A DNA stretch of 32,554 nt from Peptococcaceae bacterium BRH_c23 (GTDB lineage: Bacteria > Bacillota_B > Desulfitobacteriia > Desulfitobacteriales > Desulfitobacteriaceae): assembly GCA_000961805.1 (NCBI GenBank), contig LADV01000196.1, positions 1 through 32,554 of the forward strand. The letters run 5' to 3'. A program made the translations under genes and the position numbers. Within the stretch, counting starts at the first letter, position 1; every line of letters begins with the position of its first letter. This document shows, piece by piece, positions 15,750-22,831 of the stretch. A model generated the notes under the pieces. That model was not told the DNA's origin. It saw only the letters and a list, made by a program, of their open reading frames with translations, and ran no database searches.

Positions 15750-16604
15750 TTAGGCTAGATTTTTGTTACTATTCGTTTTTATCTGTTCAGCTAACATGTT
15801 TGCGATCTGATCAAAGTCTGGCGATTGATAATCTTCAATCTTGCCAGCATCTGACAACGCAGATAAAGCTGGATCAAGCGGCAGTGCTCCCAAGAAAGGA
15901 ATAGAATTACGCTTAGCTTCTTCCTCACCTTGTGGTTTTCCAAAGACTTCTATCTGCTTACTACAATCAGGACACTGCACATAAGCCATATTTTCTATCA
16001 ATCCATAAATTGGCGGTTCATAATTCCTGACCATTTTAATCGCTTTGCGCACTACCATATTCGCTAAGGCTTGCGGACTTGTCACCATCACTACCCCATT
16101 GATCGGCAACGATTGGAATATCGTGATAGCGACATCCCCTGTACCAGGAGGCATATCGATTAATAGATAATCCAATTCTCCCCAAATTACGTCCTTCCAA
16201 AATTGATTGACGACTTGAGTGATCAGCGGTCCACGTAAGATCACGGGATCATCTTCGTTTTCAATCATAAGATTGAGAGACATGACTTTAATACCACCAC
16301 GACTTGTTGGTGCAATAATACCACCTTGGCTCGCTCCTGCCCTTTCCTTAATGCCAAATATTTTTGGGATACTTGGGCCAGTTATGTCCGAGTCCAAAAT
16401 TCCGACTTTATAGCCTTGGCGCATAAGGCTTACTGCTAACATGCCAGTTACAGAGGATTTACCTACTCCCCCTTTACCGCTCATGACTGCTATTACTTTC
16501 TTAACATGGCTTACTTTTTGAGCCTTAGTCAATTGGGGTTCACTAGAACAACTCTCAGTATTACACGACCCTGCTGCTGCACAACTATTGCACGACTCGC
16601 TCAC
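15750..16604 (-). CDS. Mrp/NBP35-family P-loop ATPase, iron-sulfur carrier
   Basis: A 284-residue ParA-like ATPase of the Mrp/ApbC family, which carries and transfers Fe-S clusters in the cytoplasm. The deviant Walker A is VMSGKGGVGKSS; Walker B-like LDSDITGPS and LLIDMPPGTGD are present, and CPDC near the C-terminus is the bridging-cluster CxxC. The N-terminus is Cys-rich (CNSCAAAGSCNTESC), a possible additional cluster site seen in clostridial members. Start is GTG at 16602-16604, six nt after GGGAGG; the in-frame ATG at 16619 overlaps that ribosome binding site. It is the last gene in a cluster with two NifX-like proteins and DUF134. Confidence 0.87.
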   Translation of the reverse strand: MSESCNSCAAAGSCNTESCSSEPQLTKAQKVSHVKKVIAVMSGKGGVGKSSVTGMLAVSLMRQGYKVGILDSDITGPSIPKIFGIKERAGASQGGIIAPTSRGGIKVMSLNLMIENEDDPVILRGPLITQVVNQFWKDVIWGELDYLLIDMPPGTGDVAITIFQSLPINGVVMVTSPQALANMVVRKAIKMVRNYEPPIYGLIENMAYVQCPDCSKQIEVFGKPQGEEEAKRNSIPFLGALPLDPALSALSDAGKIEDYQSPDFDQIANMLAEQIKTNSNKNLA

Positions 16605-16701
16605 GATGGTTCCTCCCATTCAATTTAACATTTTTTACCACCTAAGGGTTAATAATCCAAATTCATCTTACTCCTCAGATTCTTTCTTTGTCAAGTTTGG
16701 C

Positions 16702-17079
16702 TCAATGATGATGTTCGTGATTATGCCCATCACCGTGATCATGTTGACAAATAGATCCAGTACTCACTATTTTTCCTTGAGCATAAGACTTTGCGACGTC
16801 AGTCACGTTTCCTGAGGCGCCCGATACAACCTCAAGACCAACCGCATTAAGACCATTAATCATGCCACCGCCAATACCGCCACAAACAAGCACCTCTACG
16901 CCTTTACTCTTGAACATATTCGCAAGTCCTGCATGCTGATGTTGAAGACCCGCAGCACTAAGGGCTTCGACAAAACGCGCTTCATTGCCTTCAATTTCAA
17001 ACACTGTAAATCCTGAAGCTCTTCCAAAATGGGGATCGAGAACTTCACCGTTTGTTGGGATTGCAATCTTTTTTGACAT
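16702..17079 (-). CDS. NifX/NafY-like (dinitrogenase iron-molybdenum cofactor biosynthesis domain) protein with His-rich tail
   Basis: A 125-residue NifB/NifX-domain protein; this fold binds metal-sulfur cofactors or their precursors. The MSKKIAIPTNGEVLDPHFGRA start and VEVLVCGGIGGGMINGL are typical. The C-terminus ends in a His/Asp-rich tail (HDHGDGHNHEHHH), a likely metal site. ATG follows AGGAGG at good spacing. No nitrogenase genes are nearby; in anaerobes these proteins accompany Mrp ATPases and DUF134, as here, so a general metallocluster role is more likely. Confidence 0.85.
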   Translation of the reverse strand: MSKKIAIPTNGEVLDPHFGRASGFTVFEIEGNEARFVEALSAAGLQHQHAGLANMFKSKGVEVLVCGGIGGGMINGLNAVGLEVVSGASGNVTDVAKSYAQGKIVSTGSICQHDHGDGHNHEHHH

Positions 17080-17188
17080 TATGGACCCTCCTAAATTATA
17101 AAAATTAACGTCTCTTGGACAGTCTGAGCTGGCCAAGATGAACGCTTGACCTCAGTTTCAAGTCGGTTTTCAATGCTTAAGCTTCAAC

Positions 17189-17530
17189 TTAAGTAAACTC
17201 AACTAAATTACCCTCTTTCCAGGCCACGATAGCCTCCCTAGGGGTCATGGTTTGGGGTGCTGAATAGGTCGAAATATTAACAGCTCGAGTTATCTTCAAA
17301 GCATTTTGACCTAATTTACAGGCTATAATTAGTTCGACGTGTTCGCTAGCCATGTATTCTGCAACGACAATACCAGCACCATCGGTCCCTATTAAGGAAG
17401 GATTATTTCTATACACAGCAGTACCTTGTGGATCTTCCGAGTCGCAAAAAAGAAAATAAGGGCTACATCCAAATCGCTCACACATCAACTTATCTAGATC
17501 ACGCCCCTGAGCAGGAATCGCTATACGCAA
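17189..17530 (-). CDS. NifX/NafY-like protein
   Basis: A 113-residue member of the same NifX-like fold (MRIAIPAQGRDLDKLMCERFGCSPYFLF; ELIIACKLGQNALKIT). It differs from its neighbour in having two Cys near the N-terminus (MCERFGC) and no His tail. The start is TTG (17528-17530) behind AAGGGGG; no in-frame ATG is near. It is second in the DUF134-NifX-NifX-Mrp cluster. Confidence 0.82.
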   Translation of the reverse strand: MRIAIPAQGRDLDKLMCERFGCSPYFLFCDSEDPQGTAVYRNNPSLIGTDGAGIVVAEYMASEHVELIIACKLGQNALKITRAVNISTYSAPQTMTPREAIVAWKEGNLVEFT

Positions 17531-17567
17531 TATAATCCCCCTTTTCCTTAAACATGATCAAACTATT

Positions 17568-18057
17568 TTAGGAATTTCCTCCACAACAACCACCTTTGCC
17601 CTGCTCAGCTTGATGACCACCACTACATGTCTGCTTACTCCCTTTGTCAAGCTTCATTTTTTTCATACTCCCACACTTGGGACATGCAATTTCATAGCCG
17701 TGTTTTCCACCTACAGTGCACGGTTCAGCCTCCCAGACTTGTCCGCAACCGAGACATTCAAACACCCGGTTTTTGACCATGTAGTTTCCTCCCCGAATAA
17801 TTATCGGTCGTCCTTCTACTAAAGCCGTAGCAATTTTCGCCCTAGCTCCTCCTAAGATTCGCTGAAAGGTAGCTCTTGAAACCCCCATAGATGCAGCACA
17901 CTCAACCTGATCTAAACCCACTTTGTCTTTAAGACGGATGGCCTCTAATTCTTCAAGCTGGACTATGACTTCCGGCCAACGTGATTGGCCCTGAGGAATA
18001 AATGTTTGACATACTATTCCTTCATCGATATGGCCACAACAACGCCGTCTTGACATC
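17568..18057 (-). CDS. DUF134-family DNA-binding protein with Cys-rich C-terminal extension
   Basis: A 162-residue protein whose N-terminal ~100 residues are a DUF134 domain with a sigma-like helix-turn-helix (LDQVECAASMGVSRATFQRIL). The motif MSRRRCCGH at the start is typical. The C-terminal half has zinc-ribbon-like pairs (CLGC, CPKC) and ends in a Cys/Gly-rich tail (GKGGCCGG). It is probably a regulator of the NifX/Mrp cluster that follows. ATG at 18055-18057 is chosen because AAGGGG lies 8 nt before it; the promoter at 18091-18119 lies upstream, which excludes a longer start. Confidence 0.82.
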
Positions 18058-18090
18058 GCATCAACCCCTTTTGAGCATATGCCCAATTTG

Positions 18091-18119
18091 ATTATATTCC
18101 TCTTATCGAGATAAATCAA
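18091..18119 (-). promoter_or_regulatory. Consensus promoter of the DUF134-NifX-Mrp cluster
   Basis: Minus-strand TTGATT (18114-18119) and TATAAT (18091-18096) with exactly 17-nt spacing, ~35 nt before the DUF134 ATG. Confidence 0.75.
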
Positions 18120-18392
18120 TTGGAAACTAACCTAGTTACTGGCAATTACTAAAATAATTATATAAAGACCTAGCCTACGGAAGATAGGGCTTTATAAGAG
18201 AGAATCCTTTGTGAATTAATCATTATGCTCAGTGAATATCTACGCCTTCTATCCCCCTTAAGATGTTGATGAACAGTCGACACAAAAAAATGACATAGTT
18301 GGTTCGAACTTTTGTCAAACTTATGCCATAATTGCTCTCCATAATAAAGCCATAAGCTATAAATAAACGAAATGAAAAGGAGCGTGTATTTT

Positions 18393-18481
18393 ATGAAAAC
18401 TTCAAAAAACCCATTGCAGTTGCCACAATAGTTGGAAGTTTAGGAGTGGCTGGAGTCGCCTATGCTGACATTAGTTGTTAG
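18393..18481 (+). pseudogene. Frameshifted short ORF encoding a signal-peptide-like peptide
   Basis: ATG at 18393 has a good AGGAG site but the frame stops after 12 codons. One extra A in the A6 run (18404-18409 area) would give a 29-residue peptide: MKTSKKPIAVATIVGSLGV followed by AGVAYADISC and stop at 18479-18481. It resembles a signal peptide with a VAYA-like cleavage site, and its end overlaps the ribosome binding site of the SHOCT gene. Either a sequencing slip, a broken gene, or slippage at the A run. The rest of 18120-18392 shows no gene. Confidence 0.45.
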
Positions 18482-18492
18482 GAGGGATATGG

Positions 18493-18825
18493 ATGAGGTA
18501 TGGTCACAATATTGGCACCAATCTTCTTTATTCACCGTTCTTTACGATAGGAGTCCTTCTTATAGCTATTACTATTTTCTTCTTGGTATTTATGCAACCA
18601 AAAAAAAATAAATCTGAACATAACCGAATCTCCGATATTTTAAATCAAAGATACGCAAAAAACGAAATAGATGACGATAAATACTATGAAGTTAAGTCCC
18701 TTTTAGAAGACGAAGATTCTAATAGTTCAGCGATTATGCTACTCAAGGAGAAATATGCCTTAGGAAACATAAGTACGGTTGAGTTTATAAAAATGCGTAA
18801 CATTATTAAGACTAGACAAACTTAG
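18493..18825 (+). CDS. Membrane protein with SHOCT-like repeats
   Basis: A 110-residue protein with one transmembrane helix (FFTIGVLLIAITIFFLVFM) and a cytoplasmic tail containing two SHOCT-like short motifs: ILNQRYAKNEIDDDKYYEVKS and LLKEKYALGNISTVEFIKMR. SHOCT motifs are common at C-termini of membrane or oligomerising proteins and have no known activity. ATG at 18493 follows GGAGGG; the in-frame TTG at 18475 is less likely. It lies 54 nt before the polyferredoxin gene and is probably co-transcribed. Confidence 0.7.
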   Translation: MRYGHNIGTNLLYSPFFTIGVLLIAITIFFLVFMQPKKNKSEHNRISDILNQRYAKNEIDDDKYYEVKSLLEDEDSNSSAIMLLKEKYALGNISTVEFIKMRNIIKTRQT

Positions 18826-18879
18826 CATCATTTCTTTATTTAAACTATATTAAAAATACAGCAATAGGAGTGGCATTAA

Positions 18880-20229
18880 TTGAAGAATAATAAGCAAGTA
18901 AAGTATCTGAGATGGGGTCTATTGGCATTATTCGTTGTGCTTATTAGTACATCGGCATATCTCCATCAAGTCTTAGGAGCAACAAAGGCACCTTCAATCC
19001 ATGCATTATGTCCTTTCGGAGGACTTGAGAGCCTTTACCAGGTATTCACAACTGGGAGCTTTGTCAGTAAAATATTTACAGGAACAATGACCTTGTTTGT
19101 AATCACTCTAGTTGTTGCTATCCTTTTCAGACGTTCTTTCTGTGGGTTGATTTGTCCATTTGGAGCGATTCAAGAATTCTTTGCAAAACTAGGTCAGAAG
19201 ATTTTCAAGCGCAAGATGGTTGTACCTTCTAAGCTTGATCAGGCTCTGAGATATTTAAAATACGTTGTGTTAGCTGTTACAGTATTTTATGCTTGGAAAA
19301 CTGCCGGACTTTGGATGGCTCCCTACGATCCTTGGTCTGCATATGCTCATCTTCCGGAAGGCTTGGAGAGTGTGTGGGCTGAATCGGCAGTAGGGTTGAT
19401 TATTCTAGTCGTAACGGTTCTTGGTTCCTTGATCTATGACAGATTTTTTTGCAAATATCTTTGTCCAGTAGGGGCACTTTACGGAATGGTAGGTAAAACC
19501 AGCCCTTTTAAAGTGGTTAGGAACGAAAGTTTATGTATTGATTGCGGAATATGCAATAAAGTCTGTCCGATGAGCCTTGATGTCCAGCACGGTTTGAAAG
19601 TCACATCCCCGGAGTGCATGAATTGTCAGACCTGTGTTTTAAACTGCCCTACCGCAGGCGCTCTTGATAACCAGTTCTCCAATAAGATAATTAAACCTTT
19701 TACTGTGATCATTCTGGTGCTGGTGCTGTTCTTTGGCTCAATATTTGCTGCACAGGCTACTGGAATCTTTGAACTAACCGCAGCCCCACTAAAAGTAGGA
19801 GAATTCATTAATTATGATGAAGTTAAAGGGTATATGAGCATCAAGGAAGCAGCGGAATCAACCCAAACTGACCTTACGGAGTTTTACATTAAATTTGAGA
19901 TTCCGGAAAACGTTCCTGCAGAAACAAAAATGAAAGAAATTTCTCAAGTCGCTCTAGGCTATGATTTTGATAAAGTTAAAGAATCCTTAACTTTGACAAC
20001 GGATCAAGCTGACCTTATATTGAGCGAACCCCAAACTAAGGTCGATCTAGAGGGTATAAAAGGCTCTATGACGATAAGTGATGCGGCAAAAACCGTAAAG
20101 CTTGATATCGAAGAGTTTTATCGGATTTTTAAGCTCCCTGAAAACATACCTTCCAACACCTATATGAAGGATATCGTAAACGCAGTCCCCGGATATGACT
20201 ATCATGAAATTATAGGTTCACTGAAGTAA
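18880..20229 (+). CDS. NapH/CcoG-like membrane polyferredoxin with duplicated C-terminal domain
   Basis: A 449-residue membrane electron-transfer protein. About five hydrophobic helices carry CPFG, CGLICPFGAI and CKYLCPVGAL motifs on their cytoplasmic ends, as in NapH-type proteins. Two [4Fe-4S] motifs follow: CIDCGICNKVCPM and CMNCQTCVLNCPT, then another helix. The C-terminal third holds two ~58-residue repeats (about 314-371 and 392-449), each of the pattern G-x-M-[ST]-I-x-[ED]-A-[AK] ... L-x-EFY-x-x-F-x-[IL]-P-E-N-[VI]-P-x-x-T-x-MK-[ED]-I. I do not recognise this domain. Start is TTG behind AGGAG, with no ATG nearby. Confidence 0.82.
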   Translation: MKNNKQVKYLRWGLLALFVVLISTSAYLHQVLGATKAPSIHALCPFGGLESLYQVFTTGSFVSKIFTGTMTLFVITLVVAILFRRSFCGLICPFGAIQEFFAKLGQKIFKRKMVVPSKLDQALRYLKYVVLAVTVFYAWKTAGLWMAPYDPWSAYAHLPEGLESVWAESAVGLIILVVTVLGSLIYDRFFCKYLCPVGALYGMVGKTSPFKVVRNESLCIDCGICNKVCPMSLDVQHGLKVTSPECMNCQTCVLNCPTAGALDNQFSNKIIKPFTVIILVLVLFFGSIFAAQATGIFELTAAPLKVGEFINYDEVKGYMSIKEAAESTQTDLTEFYIKFEIPENVPAETKMKEISQVALGYDFDKVKESLTLTTDQADLILSEPQTKVDLEGIKGSMTISDAAKTVKLDIEEFYRIFKLPENIPSNTYMKDIVNAVPGYDYHEIIGSLK

Positions 20230-20269
20230 AAATAAAACTATTCGTCACCCGGAACTGAATAATGCAAAA

Positions 20270-20302
20270 AGCCCTTATCAAACTTGAAGTTTGGTAAGGG
20301 CT
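20270..20302. terminator. Bidirectional terminator between convergent genes
   Basis: AGCCCTTA ... TAAGGGCT inverted repeat with an internal CAAACTT/AAGTTTG extension. A T run follows on the minus strand and T-rich sequence on the plus strand. It lies between the polyferredoxin and the second CstR-like gene. The stretch 20318-20372 is T-rich low-complexity sequence. Confidence 0.75.
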
Positions 20303-20455
20303 CCTACTTTGTGTCTGTTTTTTTCTGTTTTGATTTGTTCAACTTTGTTTTATTCTGCTTTGTTTTGCGCAAAAAGTACTACTAACAGGCAACAACCTCA
20401 TGCTTAAATGATTACCTGTCCGATGATCTATTTATGTTTGGATTGCAGGCCTAGA

Positions 20456-20734
20456 TTATTGATTAAGTTTCATGAGAGTTTCAATCGCGTTGTTCAGAAC
20501 CTCTTGGCGATCCTCGCCAGAGTCAATCGCCTCTAGAAGACAGGAACTAGCATAACGTTGTGCTATAATGACTGAAGTTTTATGCACAGCGGAACGGATA
20601 GCAACGAGTTGTAATAAGATTTCCTCACAACTCTTCTCCTCCTCTATCATGCGTTCTACTCCTGCAATGTGACCACGAACTGTTTTAAGTCGAGTCAAAA
20701 TCCGTTTAACCTCTTCCGCGTCAACCTCTTTCAA
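20456..20734 (-). CDS. Second CsoR-family repressor with CstR-like cysteine pair
   Basis: A 92-residue paralogue of the regulator at 14869, about two-thirds identical. Cys36 and Cys65 occupy exactly the CsoR ligand positions, but residue 61, His in CsoR, is Tyr (AQRYASSC). That favours persulfide over copper sensing. TTG at 20732-20734, preceded by GGGAG, gives MKEVDAEEVKRI, aligned with its paralogue. It is last in a run of housekeeping genes. No clear C-tract/G-tract operator is visible directly upstream, unlike the first copy. Confidence 0.78.
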   Translation of the reverse strand: MKEVDAEEVKRILTRLKTVRGHIAGVERMIEEEKSCEEILLQLVAIRSAVHKTSVIIAQRYASSCLLEAIDSGEDRQEVLNNAIETLMKLNQ

Positions 20735-20843
20735 AAGAGCTATCTCCCATCTCATTATGATTCATACTATCCCGCTTACCCATGGTGATTACTCCAGTTT
20801 TCAATAATTGGCTTAATCAATGGGATGCTACTCTAGAGTTAAC

Positions 20844-21443
20844 TTAGTTACGGTAAAGTTTAATATATTTTTGGTAACTATTCAAGACACGTCCGACATA
20901 ATCCCTTGTTTCTTGAAAAGGAATGTCTTGGATTTGGATATTTTTAGGGTCAATTTGACCGGAGCTAATCCATTCTTTGACATGTCCTCTTCCACCGTTA
21001 TAAGCTGCGATTACCAACCGTCTGTCATTAGAAAACTCTTTTTGCAAGCTAGAGAGGTACCAAGTTCCATATTGTATATTCTTCTCCGGTTGGAGTAAAT
21101 CCTTACTAGAAAATGATTTATCTCCTATGGTTACAGCGATCGATTGTGCTGTGCTGGGCATTAATTGCATCAAGCCAATAGCCCCTTTGTGAGATTCAGA
21201 TTGCGGCAAAAACTTGCTTTCTTCCCGAATTACTGCGATAACCAGTAAAGGGTCTACTCCATATTGTGCGGCATAGTTTTCAATTACGGCTCGATGAGGA
21301 TAAGGATAGATAATCTTCTGCAAGCTGGGAATCTGAGTTATACAATAACCCACAAGGACGGCAAGAAATATGAATAAACTTAGGTTTTTGTGTGATCGCT
21401 TAAAACTTATATTTCCTTTTATCCGTCCCATCCCCTCTCTCAT
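20844..21443 (-). CDS. Soluble lytic murein transglycosylase (SLT domain)
   Basis: A 199-residue peptidoglycan lyase that cleaves MurNAc-GlcNAc bonds with formation of 1,6-anhydro ends. An N-terminal hydrophobic anchor (LSLFIFLAVLVGYCITQI) exports it. The SLT domain shows the catalytic Glu in REESKF, then GLMQLMPSTA and AYNGG motifs. It lies 48 nt after coaE in the same direction. No strong ribosome binding site precedes the first ATG; the second, at codon 5, is equally possible. Confidence 0.88.
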   Translation of the reverse strand: MREGMGRIKGNISFKRSHKNLSLFIFLAVLVGYCITQIPSLQKIIYPYPHRAVIENYAAQYGVDPLLVIAVIREESKFLPQSESHKGAIGLMQLMPSTAQSIAVTIGDKSFSSKDLLQPEKNIQYGTWYLSSLQKEFSNDRRLVIAAYNGGRGHVKEWISSGQIDPKNIQIQDIPFQETRDYVGRVLNSYQKYIKLYRN

Positions 21444-21491
21444 AAAGCGCTGTGCTATTTAATCTATTAGCAGGGGGTCAATGATTATGAT

Positions 21492-22097
21492 TCATCGAGC
21501 CAGTTGATTAATTATTCTTTTCCATGCTTCTTCAAGTTGATTAACAGTTTGCAAATGATTACCAGAGTTATCAATCACCACGTCTGCTCGCTGTCGCTTA
21601 TCATCTAACGACCCTTGCGCAGCAATTCGTGCTTCGACCTCACTAAGGTTTAGCTTGTCCCGCGCAAGAAGACGAAGAATCTGAAGATCCCGTGGTATCC
21701 ACACTACCCATACCTCATCCACAAACTTTTCAAACCCTGCCTCAAAGAGTAAAGGTACATCCCACACACAAACTTTTGTTCTGCTATTCAGAAGGACGGC
21801 TTCTTCCGCCTTCATGCATTCAACCACGCGAGGATGCACGATGCGCTCAAGGCGCTTTCGTGCATCTTCATCATTAAAAATCTGCAGACCTAGTTTGGAA
21901 CGAATGATTTGCCCCTTTTCATCGAGGATTTCCGTCCCGAAATCACGAACTATTTTTGAAATCACCAACGAGTCGGACTGTAACAGGCTATGCACGGTTT
22001 TATCAGCGTCAAGCACGGGGACTCCCTGTTTTTCAAACCACTGGGCTACCGTTGATTTACCACTTCCGATCCCACCCGTTAAACCGATAGTAAACAT
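21492..22097 (-). CDS. coaE: Dephospho-CoA kinase
   Basis: Catalyses the last step of coenzyme A synthesis, phosphorylating the 3'-hydroxyl of dephospho-CoA. The 201-residue length fits. The P-loop is GLTGGIGSGKST at the N-terminus, followed by VLDADKTVHSLL, a CoaE hallmark; RLERIVHPRV and DVPLLFEAG are also typical. It lies 13 nt after ytaF in an operon-like run with the transglycosylase gene. Start ATG is preceded by GAGG. Confidence 0.95.
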   Translation of the reverse strand: MFTIGLTGGIGSGKSTVAQWFEKQGVPVLDADKTVHSLLQSDSLVISKIVRDFGTEILDEKGQIIRSKLGLQIFNDEDARKRLERIVHPRVVECMKAEEAVLLNSRTKVCVWDVPLLFEAGFEKFVDEVWVVWIPRDLQILRLLARDKLNLSEVEARIAAQGSLDDKRQRADVVIDNSGNHLQTVNQLEEAWKRIINQLAR

Positions 22098-22110
22098 TAG
22101 TTACCTCACT

Positions 22111-22770
22111 TTAAATTAATTTACTGAGTCCAACCAAGATTAATACAATACCCGGTAAGTACTCGGCCTTGTTTGTCCAGTATTCCGGAACCTTGCCCGC
22201 CATTAGTTGCCCTATACGCAACATCACAATGAGAGTTAAGGCCGCGATTCCAATGATCCAGAAGGTCATACCCGCCATTGCTGCACCAATCCCACTGGCA
22301 AAAGCGTCCACTGCCAAGGCACATCCCAGTAAGACACTCTCTCGCAGACTTATCACCCCAGAACGATCGACATCCGCAATATCCGGCGTTTTAAGCACCT
22401 GAATCACTAAGCCAAAAAATCGTAATTGGAATCGGAAAACGGGCTCCAAAACGGGATTGGGGTGGACTACAGCCAACGCCGGTACTGCTTCTGGAAGGAC
22501 CTCCTCTTTACGGTTCCAGATCGCTTTACCTAATTGAAAAATACCCAAGGATAGTAAAATTGAAGCTCCTAATAAACGCACCGGAATTAACCTAAGCCAT
22601 AATGATACCCAACCTCCAAAGAGCATGGATATCCCCATAGCCATTACTGTACACATTGCAATAGCAATAAGAGAATTGACGGGTATGCGAATACGACGTA
22701 ACCCATACGCTAATCCAACCCCAAACCCATCCAAACTTAAAGCTAATGCCATAAGCATAGCTATTCCCAT
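22111..22770 (-). CDS. ytaF: Sporulation membrane protein YtaF (MntP-related)
   Basis: A 219-residue membrane protein with about six helices, related to the MntP manganese exporter fold; YtaF is conserved in spore formers and lies beside coaE in many of them. Visible features: ALSLDGFGVGLAYGLRR at the N-terminus and the equivalent LAVDAFASGIGAAMAG in the second half, giving an internal repeat of the Asp-containing helix. ATG at 22768-22770 follows GGAGG, so the upstream ATG is rejected. It precedes coaE by 13 nt. Confidence 0.87.
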   Translation of the reverse strand: MGIAMLMALALSLDGFGVGLAYGLRRIRIPVNSLIAIAMCTVMAMGISMLFGGWVSLWLRLIPVRLLGASILLSLGIFQLGKAIWNRKEEVLPEAVPALAVVHPNPVLEPVFRFQLRFFGLVIQVLKTPDIADVDRSGVISLRESVLLGCALAVDAFASGIGAAMAGMTFWIIGIAALTLIVMLRIGQLMAGKVPEYWTNKAEYLPGIVLILVGLSKLI

Positions 22771-22831
22771 ATGTATCCCTCCACCTTGCGACTTCAGGAT
22801 AATATATGGGTTCAAAGGCTATTTGGTGAAA

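Noticed and set aside
16628..16655. Possible CstR operator upstream of Mrp (ACCACCTAAGGGTTA)
   Set aside because: It lacks proper C- and G-tracts, its symmetry is weak, and no promoter with correct spacing lies next to it.
18241..18280. CTATCCCCCTTAAG upstream of the SHOCT/polyferredoxin genes as a CstR site
   Set aside because: There is a C-tract but no matching G-tract, so it does not form the palindrome.
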